In this document: positions 6,679 through 15,228 of the stretch, piece by piece
Position numbering within the stretch: the stretch's first letter is position 1
How the letters are laid out: every line of letters begins with the position of its first letter
Origin: an uncultured Clostridia bacterium
GTDB taxonomy: Bacteria > Bacillota > Clostridia > TANB77 > CAG-465
Assembly: GCA_947628575.1 (NCBI GenBank)
Contig: CANRAK010000011.1
Location: 1-21,680, forward strand
DNA: 21,680 bases
Reading direction: 5' to 3'
Notes under the pieces: generated by a model
Databases searched by the model: none
What the model was told of the DNA's origin: nothing
What the model saw: the letters and a program-made list of their open reading frames with translations, nothing else
Made by a program: the position numbers and the translations under genes

Positions 6679-7716
6679 ATGAAATTAGACGAAAGAAAGA
6701 AGAAAATACTTTCTTCTGTAGTAGAAGATTATATTGAATCCGCTGAACCTGTAGGTTCAAAAACATTGGTAGAAAAATATCATCTAGATTATAGTAGTGC
6801 TACTATAAGAAATGAGATGAAACTTTTAGAAGAAGAAGGATATCTTGAACAGCCACATGTATCTGCTGGAAGAATACCATCTACTAAAGGATATAGATAC
6901 TATGTAGATAATTTAATGAAAGAAAGAAAATTATCTATGGTAGATATAGACTATATAAATAATACTATCAATGGTTTTGGTGATACAGATGCTATATTTG
7001 AACAAATAGCAGATGTTGTATCAAAAGTATTAGCTACTCCAACTGTTATTACTAAAAATAATACAGATACTGTAGAAAATATAAAAGTTGTAAAAATATC
7101 AGATAAATTATTATTAATTGTATTAATGTCTAAAAATGGTACAGTAAAAGATTGCATAGCAAAACTAACTGATACTGTTGAAGATACTGTTATAGACCAG
7201 ATGACAAGTATACTAAATCAAGATTTAACAGGAACACCATTTAGTGAGCTTCATTTAGCATTAAACAATGTTATAAAAAAGGATTTAGAAGTATTTTCTG
7301 GAGCAATGAATGATATAGTTAATAGTATAAGATATGAGCTTTCAAAGGATTTAAAAAAGCTAAATAGTGGTCTTGAAAGCATATTAGAAAATCCAGACTT
7401 TTCAGATATTGAAAGAGTTAAGAATTTTGTTAATATGATTTCTACTCAAGAAATAATTGATGCAGCATTACAAAAAAGTAAGGAAGATAAGCTAAGTATT
7501 GTTATAGGTTCTGAAAATAAAGAAGTATTGTTAAATGATTATACAATTATTTCTTTAGATATAGAAAGAGATAATAAATATCTTGGCAAATTATCTGTAA
7601 TAGGACCAAAACGAATGAACTATGCTAAAACAATATCTACATTAAAGTATATTAAAGAAAAATTTAATACTACTTTAACAATAAATAAAGATAAAGATGA
7701 TAGTAAAGGGGGATAA
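6679..7716 (+). CDS. hrcA: Heat-inducible transcription repressor HrcA
   Basis: A 345-residue repressor of class I heat-shock genes that binds CIRCE and depends on GroEL for activity in characterised species. The N-terminal winged-helix region (about residues 1-75) contains VGSKTLVEKY, SSATIRNEMKLLEEEGYLEQPHVSAGRIPS and TKGYRYYVD, all hallmarks of the family. The rest fits the GAF-like and dimerisation regions. An in-frame TTG lies at 6646, inside the CIRCE operator, and is not credible; the family's standard MKLDERKKKIL start is the ATG at 6679. The ribosome binding site (TTGGTGAT) is weak, which would keep repressor levels low. First gene of the operon; grpE begins two bases after its stop. 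Confidence 0.96.
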   Translation: MKLDERKKKILSSVVEDYIESAEPVGSKTLVEKYHLDYSSATIRNEMKLLEEEGYLEQPHVSAGRIPSTKGYRYYVDNLMKERKLSMVDIDYINNTINGFGDTDAIFEQIADVVSKVLATPTVITKNNTDTVENIKVVKISDKLLLIVLMSKNGTVKDCIAKLTDTVEDTVIDQMTSILNQDLTGTPFSELHLALNNVIKKDLEVFSGAMNDIVNSIRYELSKDLKKLNSGLESILENPDFSDIERVKNFVNMISTQEIIDAALQKSKEDKLSIVIGSENKEVLLNDYTIISLDIERDNKYLGKLSVIGPKRMNYAKTISTLKYIKEKFNTTLTINKDKDDSKGG

Positions 7717-7718
7717 TA

Positions 7719-8261
7719 GTGAAAGAGGAAGAAAAGGAAATTGAGAATGTAGAAGAAACTGAAAATACACAAGAGGAAATGGATAAACAAACTAAAGAAA
7801 ATAAAAAGCTTGAAGATTTAAAATTGTTATTAAAACAAGAAAAGGAGAAATCTGATGAATATTACGAGCATTTAAAACGTAATATGGCAGAATTTGATAA
7901 TTTCAAAAAGAGAATATCTAAAGAAAAAGATATGATGTATGCTAATATAACAGCAAATATCATTTCTGAGATATTACCAATAATAGACAATTTTGATAAA
8001 GCTTTAAATTCAGATACTACAGATGAATCATATAAAAATGGTGTATCAATGATATATTCACAATTAATTGATACATTACAAAAATTAGGTGCTGAAGAAA
8101 TTGACGCACTAAATAAAACATTTGATCCAAATTTTCATGAAGCAGTTATGCATGTTGAAGATGAAAACTTTGGTGAAAAAGAAGTAATAGAAGTATTTAG
8201 AAAAGGATACAAAATAGGCGATAAAATAATTCGTCACGCTATGGTAAAAGTAGCAAACTAA
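7719..8261 (+). CDS. grpE: Nucleotide exchange factor GrpE
   Basis: A 180-residue co-chaperone that releases ADP from DnaK. A very acidic, Lys/Glu-rich N-terminus (about 1-35) leads into the long dimerising coiled coil (about 35-115). The C-terminal beta domain has the conserved AEEIDALNKTFDPNFHEAV and a closing VIEVFRKGYKIGDKIIRHAMVKV. The start is GTG at 7719, preceded by AAAGGGGGA, two bases after the hrcA stop, so expression is probably coupled to hrcA. Confidence 0.96.
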   Translation: MKEEEKEIENVEETENTQEEMDKQTKENKKLEDLKLLLKQEKEKSDEYYEHLKRNMAEFDNFKKRISKEKDMMYANITANIISEILPIIDNFDKALNSDTTDESYKNGVSMIYSQLIDTLQKLGAEEIDALNKTFDPNFHEAVMHVEDENFGEKEVIEVFRKGYKIGDKIIRHAMVKVAN

Positions 8262-8271
8262 ATTTGTTAAT

Positions 8272-8307
8272 TACTTAAATTAGTGTATTTTAGGCATAAT
8301 TTAAGTA
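8272..8307 (+). repeat. Perfect inverted repeat between grpE and dnaK
   Basis: TACTTAAATT (8272-8281) and AATTTAAGTA (8298-8307) are exact reverse complements separated by 16 bases. A perfect TATAAT (8308-8313) follows immediately, but no recognisable -35 lies 16-18 bases upstream of it. It may be a hairpin or processing site in the operon mRNA, or an operator at a weak internal dnaK promoter. The stem is nearly all A-T, so chance remains possible. Confidence 0.45.
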
Positions 8308-8348
8308 TATAATATAAGTAACTTTGAATTTTTAGGAGGTAATTTAAT

Positions 8349-10184
8349 ATGTCAAAAGTTATAGGTATAGACTTAGGTACTACAAATTCATGTGTTGCCG
8401 TTATTGAAAACGGTGAACCAACAGTAATTCCAAATGCAGAAGGAGCAAGAACAACTCCATCAATAGTTGCATTTGCAAAAAATGGTGAAAGACTAGTAGG
8501 TCAAGTAGCAAAAAGACAAGCGGTTACAAACCACGATAGAACAGTAATCTCAATTAAAAGAGATATGGGTTCAGACAAAAGAATAAAAATTGAAAATAAG
8601 GAGTATACTCCACAAGAAATATCAGCTATGATATTACAAAAATTAAAAAGTGATGCTGAAAATTATCTTGGAGAAAAAGTAACTCAAGCAGTTATTACAG
8701 TTCCAGCGTACTTTACAGATTCACAAAGACAAGCAACAAAAGATGCTGGTAGAATAGCAGGACTTGAAGTATTAAGAATTGTTAACGAACCAACAGCTGC
8801 ATCTTTAGCACATGGTTTTGATAAAGACGCTGAACAAAAAATCATGGTATATGACCTTGGTGGTGGTACATTTGATGTATCAATACTAGATATTGCTGAT
8901 GGTGTATTTGAAGTTATGGCTACAGCTGGTAACAACAAACTAGGTGGAGATGACTTTGACCAAAGAATTATAGATTATTTAGTAGGAGAATTCAAGAAAG
9001 AAAATGGTATTGATTTATCTACAGATAGCATGGCAATGCAAAGATTAAAAGAAGCTGCTGAAAAAGCTAAAATTGAGCTTTCAGGTGTTATGCAAGCACA
9101 AATTAATCTACCATTTATAACTGCAGATTCTACAGGACCAAAACATATGGATATAACACTTACAAGATCAAAATTTGAAGAATTAATTGCAGACTTAGTT
9201 GAATCTACAGTAGGACCTGTAAATCAAGCATTAAAAGATAGTGGACTTTCTTTTGATAAAATAGATAAAATACTACTTGTTGGTGGTTCAACTCGTGTAC
9301 CACTTGTACAAGAAACAGTTAAAAAGATAACTAATAAAGAACCATATAAAGGAATTAACCCAGATGAATGTGTTGCAATTGGTGCAGCTATTCAAGGTGG
9401 TGTTCTAACTGGTGAAGTTAAAGACTTAGTATTATTAGATGTTACTCCATTATCACTTGGTATTGAGACTTATGGTGGTGTATTTACTAAATTAATTGAA
9501 AGAAATACAACTATACCAACTAAAAAATCTCAAATATTTAGTACAGCTGCTGATGGTCAAACTTCAGTTGAAGTACATGTACTACAAGGTGAAAGAGAAA
9601 TGGCATCATACAATAAAACACTTGGTAGATTTAGCTTAACAGGAATACCTGCAGCTCCTCGTGGAGTACCACAAATTGAGGTTACTTTTGATATTGATGC
9701 AAACGGTATAGTACACGTATCTGCTAAAGATATGGCAACTAATAACGAGCAAAAAATAGCTATAACAGCTAGTACAAACTTAACAGAAGATGAAATTCAA
9801 AATGCTGTTAAAGAAGCTGAAGCACATGCTGCAGAAGACAAGAAAAAGAAAGAAGAAGTTGAAGTTAGAAATAACGCAGATTCATTAGTATACAATACTG
9901 AAAAGACTTTAAAAGAATTAGAAGGAAAAGTATCTGATGAAGAAAAATCTAAAGTTGAATCTGAACTTGATAACTTAAAGAAAACTCTTGAAGGAACTGA
10001 TACAGCTGCTATTAAGAGTGCAACAGATAAATTAACACAAGTATTTTATGATTTAACTTCAAAATTATATTCTCAAGCACAACAAGCTGGAGCAACTGCT
10101 GATGGAGCACAAGATGCTAATAACAATGCTCAAGATAATGTTGTACATGATGCAGATTATAAAGTAGAAGACGATAATAAGTAA
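8349..10184 (+). CDS. dnaK: Molecular chaperone DnaK (Hsp70)
   Basis: A 611-residue ATP-dependent chaperone. The ATPase domain has the three Hsp70 signatures: IGIDLGTTNS (5-14), VYDLGGGTFDVSIL (from 167) and LLVGGSTRVPLVQ (from about 309). The substrate-binding domain includes VLLDVTPLSLGIETYGGVFTKLI-type sequence near residue 360-385, and a helical lid follows. Between KRDMGSD and YTPQEISA the segment is short, lacking the roughly 24 residues that Proteobacteria carry, which is typical of Gram-positive DnaK. The C-terminus (VVHDADYKVEDDNK) keeps the DAD-x-x-V-x-DD motif. A strong AGGAGGT (8334-8340) precedes the ATG, stronger than for hrcA or grpE, fitting the need for more product. Confidence 0.98.
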   Translation: MSKVIGIDLGTTNSCVAVIENGEPTVIPNAEGARTTPSIVAFAKNGERLVGQVAKRQAVTNHDRTVISIKRDMGSDKRIKIENKEYTPQEISAMILQKLKSDAENYLGEKVTQAVITVPAYFTDSQRQATKDAGRIAGLEVLRIVNEPTAASLAHGFDKDAEQKIMVYDLGGGTFDVSILDIADGVFEVMATAGNNKLGGDDFDQRIIDYLVGEFKKENGIDLSTDSMAMQRLKEAAEKAKIELSGVMQAQINLPFITADSTGPKHMDITLTRSKFEELIADLVESTVGPVNQALKDSGLSFDKIDKILLVGGSTRVPLVQETVKKITNKEPYKGINPDECVAIGAAIQGGVLTGEVKDLVLLDVTPLSLGIETYGGVFTKLIERNTTIPTKKSQIFSTAADGQTSVEVHVLQGEREMASYNKTLGRFSLTGIPAAPRGVPQIEVTFDIDANGIVHVSAKDMATNNEQKIAITASTNLTEDEIQNAVKEAEAHAAEDKKKKEEVEVRNNADSLVYNTEKTLKELEGKVSDEEKSKVESELDNLKKTLEGTDTAAIKSATDKLTQVFYDLTSKLYSQAQQAGATADGAQDANNNAQDNVVHDADYKVEDDNK

Positions 10185-10205
10185 TAAATTGTAAATTAAA
10201 GTTAT

Positions 10206-10247
10206 AAAATATAGGGGTGGTATTATAATTCTACCACCCTATATTTT
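10206..10247 (+). other. Strong hairpin without T-tract between dnaK and dnaJ
   Basis: The left arm at 10206-10222 and the right arm at 10232-10247 form 16 pairs with a single bulged G (10214) and a nine-base loop. No run of T follows; the next bases are AAGTTAGGGAGG, leading into the dnaJ ribosome binding site. It could protect the 3' end of a processed dnaK mRNA or partly reduce transcription into dnaJ. Confidence 0.7.
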
Positions 10248-10267
10248 AAGTTAGGGAGGATGTTTTT

Positions 10268-11419
10268 GTGGCAGAATCAAAAGATTATTATAGCATTTTA
10301 GGTGTTTCAAAAGATGCAACTGCTGATGACCTTAAAAGAGCATACAGAAAACTAGCTAAACAATATCATCCGGATGCACAACATACTGAGCAAGATAAAA
10401 AGAATGCAGAAGCTAAGTTTAAAGAGATAAATGAAGCATATTCTGTACTTTCTGATGAAAATAAAAGAGCACAATATGATAAATTTGGATCAAACTTTGA
10501 ACAAGCTGGTTTTGGTGGTAGTGGCTTTGGCGGATTTAACGGTGGAGCTTATGACTTTAGTGGTTTTGGTGGAATAGATATAGACTTAGAAGATATCCTT
10601 GGTAGTGTCTTTGGTGGTGGATTTGGAAGTTCTAAAAAATCACAAGGGCCTGTAAGAGGAGCAGACATTAGAACTAGTATTTCATTAAAATTTGAAGAAG
10701 CTGCTTTTGGTGTTAAAAAGGAAATAAATGTAACAAGAAATGAAAAATGTGATACATGTAATGGTAGTGGAGCAAAGCCTGGAAGCAAGATAATTACTTG
10801 TGATAAGTGTGGCGGTAGAGGAAAAATTCAAATGACACAAAATACAATAATGGGTGCTTTTTCTACTGTAAAGACTTGTGATAAGTGTAGTGGTACAGGT
10901 AAAGTAATTGAAACACCATGTGAGAAATGTTCAGGTAAAGGAATTGTTAGAAAAACTAAGAAAATAGAAATTAATGTTCCTGCTGGTATAGATGACGGTC
11001 AAGCTATTTCATTAAGAGGTGAAGGTGATGCTGGAAGAAAGGGTGGACCAAATGGTGACTTATATGTAATCATGAAAGTTGCACCACATAAATACTTCAA
11101 AAGAAATGGTTTTGATATTTCAGCAAATGTTAGAGTACCTTTTGCTAAAATGGCTTTAGGTGGTAATATTAAGATACCAACTCTTGAGGGAGAAATGGAC
11201 TTTAGTATACCAGAAGGTACAACAACAGGAACTAAATTTAAAGTTAAAGATCAAGGTATACCTATACTTAACGGTAGAGGCAGAGGTAGCTTAGAATTTA
11301 CTGTAGATGTAGATGTACCTAAGAAATTAACAGATAAACAAAGAGAAATTTTAACTGAATTTGCTAAGTCATTTGGTGATGAGGTTAATCCTAAAAAGAA
11401 AAATATTTTTGGAAGATAA
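10268..11419 (+). CDS. dnaJ: Co-chaperone DnaJ (Hsp40)
   Basis: A 383-residue type I J-protein that delivers substrates to DnaK and stimulates its ATPase. The J domain has YHPD with HPD at 34-36. The Gly/Phe-rich linker covers about 75-120. Four CxxCxGxG zinc motifs have cysteine pairs at C161/C164, C178/C181, C204/C207 and C218/C221. The two C-terminal beta domains follow, with a short basic tail. The start is GTG at 10268, eight bases after GGGAGG; the ATG seen seven to eight bases upstream is in another frame. It is the last gene of the CIRCE operon, closed by the terminator at 11423. Confidence 0.97.
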   Translation: MAESKDYYSILGVSKDATADDLKRAYRKLAKQYHPDAQHTEQDKKNAEAKFKEINEAYSVLSDENKRAQYDKFGSNFEQAGFGGSGFGGFNGGAYDFSGFGGIDIDLEDILGSVFGGGFGSSKKSQGPVRGADIRTSISLKFEEAAFGVKKEINVTRNEKCDTCNGSGAKPGSKIITCDKCGGRGKIQMTQNTIMGAFSTVKTCDKCSGTGKVIETPCEKCSGKGIVRKTKKIEINVPAGIDDGQAISLRGEGDAGRKGGPNGDLYVIMKVAPHKYFKRNGFDISANVRVPFAKMALGGNIKIPTLEGEMDFSIPEGTTTGTKFKVKDQGIPILNGRGRGSLEFTVDVDVPKKLTDKQREILTEFAKSFGDEVNPKKKNIFGR

Positions 11420-11422
11420 ATT

Positions 11423-11451
11423 AGAGCTTAAGGATAGACTTAAGCTCTTTT
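11423..11451 (+). terminator. Terminator of the heat-shock operon
   Basis: AGAGCTTAAG (11423-11432) and CTTAAGCTCT (11439-11448) form ten perfect pairs with a six-base loop, followed by a short TTTTA tail. Confidence 0.75.
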
Positions 11452-11471
11452 ATATTAATGCCAAATTACCC

Positions 11472-11500
11472 TTGAAAATGATATTTTTTTCTGTTATCAT
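11472..11500 (+). promoter_or_regulatory. Sigma-A promoter of the unknown protein/C39-like peptidase pair
   Basis: TTGAAA (11472-11477), 17-base spacer, TATCAT (11495-11500). The gene's GAGGTG ribosome binding site follows at 11513-11518. Confidence 0.75.
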
Positions 11501-11523
11501 ATTATTAAGTTTGAGGTGTTATT

Positions 11524-12681
11524 ATGAAGGAACAATTTGTGTTACTTAGTAATGAGATAGATGCGTTTGCAGATGTAGTAGCAGATGAAATATATAGTGT
11601 AGAAGGCGGACTAAAACCTAAATGTAACAGCATAAAATGGTATACTCCACCATCAATATTACCAGAGTATTACTCTAAGCTTCAAGAGTATTATAGGCTA
11701 GATTTAACAGATGGAAAATCTAGTAATGATGAAGTATTAGATGATGGAAAATATAATCCTGGTACAAAGTATGTGCTTTATGGTAGCCTAAAAGAAAGCA
11801 CAGTTAGAATACGACCATCTAAGTACAAAGATATATTAGCTATGGTAAGTAATTCTTTAAAAACAGTAGAAGTGTCTGACAGTGATGTAAGAAAGGCAGT
11901 TGAAAAATTAGTAAGCAAACAAATGCAAAATCCAACTATAAAGCATGTAATATGTGAAATTGTAGATATGAGTGATGTTATAGTGCTAGAAGATATTTTT
12001 GCAACTATAGATAGTATCGATTCAATAGAACATGATATATTAAAAAATGAGATAAAACTATATGTTTTTGACCCTAATAGTATTTGTCATGTTAGTGAAG
12101 AAGAAAAACATAAAGTATACTTAGATATAAAAAGAAGAATAGAAGAAGGATTTTATACTAAAAAGCTAGAATTTTTGGACATGCTTCGTTATGATAAGAC
12201 AATGGACCCTAAAAATAGGGATTCATATTTAAGATGTGGTGTTATGCCAAAAGAAAATGAGAGCCCAGAGCAATGCTATGATAGAGTAAAATCATATTTA
12301 GAGCAACTATATAGAGATTTTGAAAGATATAAAGATAACTATGAAGAATTTAAAATTAACATACTAAACAAAATACCTAGAGCAATATCACCTGAAAGAG
12401 ATGAATGGGATAGAAGGTATAATGATGAAGCTATAACTGAAGCATTAGTACAAGGCTATGTTAGATTTTTTAGTGGTATTTATATATCACAAGATGCTGA
12501 AATGAATATATGTACTACAGCAGATGCAAGACGAAGATTTAGATATAATAGAGCATTTCAAGTTACAAGTCTTGGTATTTTTGATTCTGATGCGATGCAG
12601 ATAGATAAGGTTATAGATATAGAGGAAATAAGACAAAGAAATATTGAACTAAAGAAAAAAAGAGAAATGAACGAAAGATAG
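11524..12681 (+). CDS. Unrecognised cytosolic protein, partner of C39-like peptidase
   Basis: A 385-residue soluble protein with no signal peptide or membrane segment; I do not recognise its family. Residues about 100-210 alternate strands and helices with many Val, Ile, Asp and Ser. Residues about 255-310 look helical and charged (CYDRVKSYLEQLYRDFERYKD). A DEWDRRYNDEAITEALVQGYVRFF segment near 315-340 precedes an Arg-rich stretch (ADARRRFRYNRAF), and the last 20 residues form a very charged helix. It begins a two-gene operon after its own promoter, and the next gene's GGAGG overlaps its stop codon. The coupling suggests that it works with the peptidase-like product, but neither role is known. 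Confidence 0.8.
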   Translation: MKEQFVLLSNEIDAFADVVADEIYSVEGGLKPKCNSIKWYTPPSILPEYYSKLQEYYRLDLTDGKSSNDEVLDDGKYNPGTKYVLYGSLKESTVRIRPSKYKDILAMVSNSLKTVEVSDSDVRKAVEKLVSKQMQNPTIKHVICEIVDMSDVIVLEDIFATIDSIDSIEHDILKNEIKLYVFDPNSICHVSEEEKHKVYLDIKRRIEEGFYTKKLEFLDMLRYDKTMDPKNRDSYLRCGVMPKENESPEQCYDRVKSYLEQLYRDFERYKDNYEEFKINILNKIPRAISPERDEWDRRYNDEAITEALVQGYVRFFSGIYISQDAEMNICTTADARRRFRYNRAFQVTSLGIFDSDAMQIDKVIDIEEIRQRNIELKKKREMNER

Positions 12682-12693
12682 GAGGAATATAGT

Positions 12694-13311
12694 ATGGCAA
12701 ATTACACTGCTATAGAATATTTAAGTATGAAGACACCACTTGCATATCAAATAAGTGAATATGATTGTGCACAAGTTACATTATTAAATGCGTTAAGATA
12801 TTTATACGCAAGAGGAGAAATATCTCCAACGATTGTAAAGGATATTACACAGTATACTTTAGATACATATAATTCAAAAGGTGAACTTGGAAAATGTGGT
12901 ACATCACCTTATGTAATGGAGTATCTAGGAAATTGGATTAACAATAATATTAGCGGATTATGTGTAGACCTTAAAGCTGAAGTATTAAAAGAAGATGAAG
13001 CAAGTATATATAGTGATAAACTTGAGTTTTGCATGAAAAACGGTGGAGTAGCTATTCTTAGAGTATGGAGTGAATGTGAACATTATGTACTATGTACAAA
13101 AATGGACGAGAAAAATGCGTATATTTTTGACCCATACTACGTTCCAGAAGATGATTATGATGATGACCCTGAGTGTACAATTGTTACAGATAAGCCATTT
13201 GAGTATAATAGAGTGGTTAGTAAAGTTAGAATAAACTCTAAATCTAAAAGAGATTTTGCAATAGTTAGAAATGAGAATAAAATGATATTATTACTATACA
13301 GAAAGAAGTAA
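12694..13311 (+). CDS. Stand-alone C39-like cysteine peptidase
   Basis: A 205-residue protein with the papain-like peptidase C39 layout. Gln19 stands six residues before the putative nucleophile Cys25 (QISEYDCAQVTLL), like the Q-x5-C oxyanion/catalytic arrangement of C39. His130 follows a GGVAILRVWSECEHYVL strand pair, and Asp146 lies in IFDPYY. There is no signal peptide and no transporter domain, so it should act in the cytosol, unlike bacteriocin-processing C39 domains fused to ABC exporters. The usual DCG is DCA here. The region 150-170 is a run of Asp and Glu. No leader-peptide substrate with a double-glycine motif is visible nearby. Activity is inferred from the triad only. Confidence 0.72.
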   Translation: MANYTAIEYLSMKTPLAYQISEYDCAQVTLLNALRYLYARGEISPTIVKDITQYTLDTYNSKGELGKCGTSPYVMEYLGNWINNNISGLCVDLKAEVLKEDEASIYSDKLEFCMKNGGVAILRVWSECEHYVLCTKMDEKNAYIFDPYYVPEDDYDDDPECTIVTDKPFEYNRVVSKVRINSKSKRDFAIVRNENKMILLLYRKK

Positions 13312-13330
13312 GACTTTGGTTTTACTTCTT
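13303..13330 (+). terminator. Weak terminator-like hairpin over the peptidase stop codon
   Basis: AAGAAGTAA (13303-13311) and TTACTTCTT (13322-13330) are perfect reverse complements with a ten-base loop. The stem is A-T rich and no T-run follows, so termination would be inefficient. Confidence 0.4.
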
Positions 13331-13335
13331 ATGTA

Positions 13336-13364
13336 TTTACATAATGTGGTATAAATGATATAAT
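13336..13364 (+). promoter_or_regulatory. Promoter of the methyltransferase/TetR operon
   Basis: TTTACA (13336-13341), 17-base spacer, TATAAT (13359-13364) with TGA in front of it, giving an extended -10. Confidence 0.85.
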
Positions 13365-13387
13365 ATCACAAGTTGAAAGGAAATAAA

Positions 13388-14608
13388 ATGAAGAAAGATA
13401 GAGAATATACAAAAGTAATAGTAGATGAAAAGGCAAGAAAACAACAAGAGGAAGGACATCCATGGGTTTATGATAATGAAGTTGTTAAAATAGATGGAGA
13501 ATATAAAAACGGAGATATAGTAGATGTTATATCACAAAAGGGTAAATATCTTGGCTCAGGCTTTATTAATAATAACTCTAAAATTATGATAAGGATAATA
13601 TCTAGAAATGCTAATGATGTATTTGATGAAAAATTTTGGGAACGTAGAATAAAGTATGCGTGGGAATACAGAAAAACAGTTATGCAAGAAGATATTAAAT
13701 GCTGTAGAATTATTTTTGGTGAGGCAGATGAGTTTCCAGGCCTTACTATAGATAGATTTAATGATATATTAGTAGCACAAGTTTTATCTTTAGGTATAGA
13801 ACTAAGAAAAGATATAATATTTAATTTGTTATATAAAATACTTATAGAAGATAACCAAGAAATAAAAGGAATATACGAAAGAAATGATGTACAAATTAGA
13901 ACTTTAGAAGGACTAGAAGAATATAAAGGATATTATAAATTAAATAATGTAGATATACCAAACTATACCGTTACTGTTATTGAAGAAAATGGGATAAAAT
14001 ATGATGTAGATGTTGAAAATGGGCAAAAAACAGGTTTCTTTTTAGACCAAAAATATAATAGACGTGCAATTTCAAGAATTGCTAAAGGAAAGAACGTTTT
14101 AGATTGCTTTACACATACTGGTTCATTTGCTTTAAATGCTGCAAAAGGTGGAGCAAAACATGTACATGCTGTAGATATTTCTGATACTGCTATACAAATG
14201 GCAAAAGAAAATGCTAAAATTAATAATTTGGAAGATAATATGAGCTTTGAAGTTACTAATGTTTTTGATATGCTACCTAATATAACAAATAATGAGTATG
14301 ATTTTATCATTTTAGACCCTCCAGCATTTACTAAGTCTAGAAAGACTATAGAAAATGCAAAACGTGGATATAAACAGATAAATTATAGGGCAATGAAAGC
14401 ATTACCTAGAGGTGGTTACTTAGCTACTTGTTCATGCTCACATTTTATGAGAGAAGATAAATTTATTACTATGCTTAAAGAGGCAGCAAAAGATGCTGGA
14501 GTAAAGCTTAGACAAGTTGAGAAAAGACAACAAGCACCTGACCATCCAATATTATTAAATGTAAGTGAAACAGACTATTTGAAGTTCTTTATATTTCAAA
14601 TAGTATAG
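13388..14608 (+). CDS. RlmI-type 23S rRNA (cytosine-C5) methyltransferase
   Basis: A 406-residue SAM-dependent methyltransferase. The N-terminal part (about 1-75) fits a PUA RNA-binding domain with the family's GHPWVYDNEV opening. A linker holds FGEADEFPGLTIDRF, characteristic of RlmI/YccW. The Rossmann core has motif I at VLDCFTHTGSFAL, an acidic SAM-ribose site (HAVDIS), motif IV with LDPPAF (D310) and a TCS motif (C348) that supplies the nucleophilic cysteine in many m5C enzymes. In E. coli RlmI modifies C1962; that target is family knowledge, not seen here. An in-frame TTG at 13373 lies upstream of the ribosome binding site (GAAAGGA, 13375-13381), so the ATG at 13388 is chosen. A TetR gene follows 16 bases later. 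Confidence 0.88.
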   Translation: MKKDREYTKVIVDEKARKQQEEGHPWVYDNEVVKIDGEYKNGDIVDVISQKGKYLGSGFINNNSKIMIRIISRNANDVFDEKFWERRIKYAWEYRKTVMQEDIKCCRIIFGEADEFPGLTIDRFNDILVAQVLSLGIELRKDIIFNLLYKILIEDNQEIKGIYERNDVQIRTLEGLEEYKGYYKLNNVDIPNYTVTVIEENGIKYDVDVENGQKTGFFLDQKYNRRAISRIAKGKNVLDCFTHTGSFALNAAKGGAKHVHAVDISDTAIQMAKENAKINNLEDNMSFEVTNVFDMLPNITNNEYDFIILDPPAFTKSRKTIENAKRGYKQINYRAMKALPRGGYLATCSCSHFMREDKFITMLKEAAKDAGVKLRQVEKRQQAPDHPILLNVSETDYLKFFIFQIV

Positions 14609-14624
14609 TAAAAAGGGGAATAAA

Positions 14625-15194
14625 ATGAATAGAACAAAAAGAAGAATTTTTGAAACATCCATAGACTTATTTGCTAAAAAAGGCTATGATGCAACTAGCA
14701 TAGAAGAAATAACTTCCGTTGTTGGTATTGCAAAAGGAACATTATACTATCATTTTTCAAGTAAAGAGGAAATATTAGATTTTTTAATAGATGAAGGTCT
14801 TAAATTACTAGAGCATAGTTTAGAGATAAAAATTAAAAAGGCTAATAGTTTTGAAGAAAAAATATATGAGATTTTATGTGTCGAGCTAAAAGTAGTAGAT
14901 AGATATGAAAACTTAATAAATTTAATAGTAAAAGAACTTTGTGGAAATGAGAAAAGAAATATTAGATGTAGACAAGGTGTATATGAGTGTATAAATGTAA
15001 TAGAGAAAGTATTAATAAAAGCAGAAGAAAATAATGAGATAGTAAATTGTAATCCTAGATATATTGCTTATGAGATATTTGGAATTATATGCTCAAGTAC
15101 TATACTTAAATATGAAAATAATGGCAAGATAGATATTAAAGATTTAGCAAGTAAATACTCTACTGCAATAATATCTGGTTTAAAAAATAGATAG
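14625..15194 (+). CDS. TetR/AcrR-family transcriptional regulator
   Basis: A 189-residue one-component regulator. The N-terminal helix-turn-helix (about 5-50) is typical: IFETSIDLFAKKGYDATSIEEI, then VGIAKGTLYYHFSSKEEIL. The all-helical ligand-binding and dimerisation region (50-189) is divergent, with Cys-containing stretches, so no ligand can be proposed. A strong AAAAGGGG site precedes the ATG. It is co-transcribed with the methyltransferase and closed by the terminator at 15187. No palindromic operator was identified, and no exporter gene lies beside it, so its target is unknown. Confidence 0.92.
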   Translation: MNRTKRRIFETSIDLFAKKGYDATSIEEITSVVGIAKGTLYYHFSSKEEILDFLIDEGLKLLEHSLEIKIKKANSFEEKIYEILCVELKVVDRYENLINLIVKELCGNEKRNIRCRQGVYECINVIEKVLIKAEENNEIVNCNPRYIAYEIFGIICSSTILKYENNGKIDIKDLASKYSTAIISGLKNR

Positions 15195-15219
15195 TGTAAA
15201 TACATTATCTATATTTTTT
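15187..15219 (+). terminator. Terminator after the TetR regulator
   Basis: The arms 15187-15197 and 15202-15212 pair over 11 positions with one G-T wobble. The hairpin overlaps the TAG stop and is followed by a T-rich tail to 15219. Confidence 0.8.
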
Positions 15220-15228
15220 CAAAAAAGT

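Noticed and set aside
11361..11549. 62-codon + strand frame spanning the end of dnaJ and the start of the next gene
   Set aside because: It overlaps dnaJ in another frame, runs through the operon terminator and promoter, and has no ribosome binding site.
12694..13311. Bacteriocin export/processing system based on the C39-like gene
   Set aside because: No ABC transporter, accessory protein or double-glycine precursor peptide is present within the window.
13373..13387. TTG start that would extend the rRNA methyltransferase
   Set aside because: It lies upstream of and overlaps the GAAAGGA ribosome binding site that serves the ATG at 13388.
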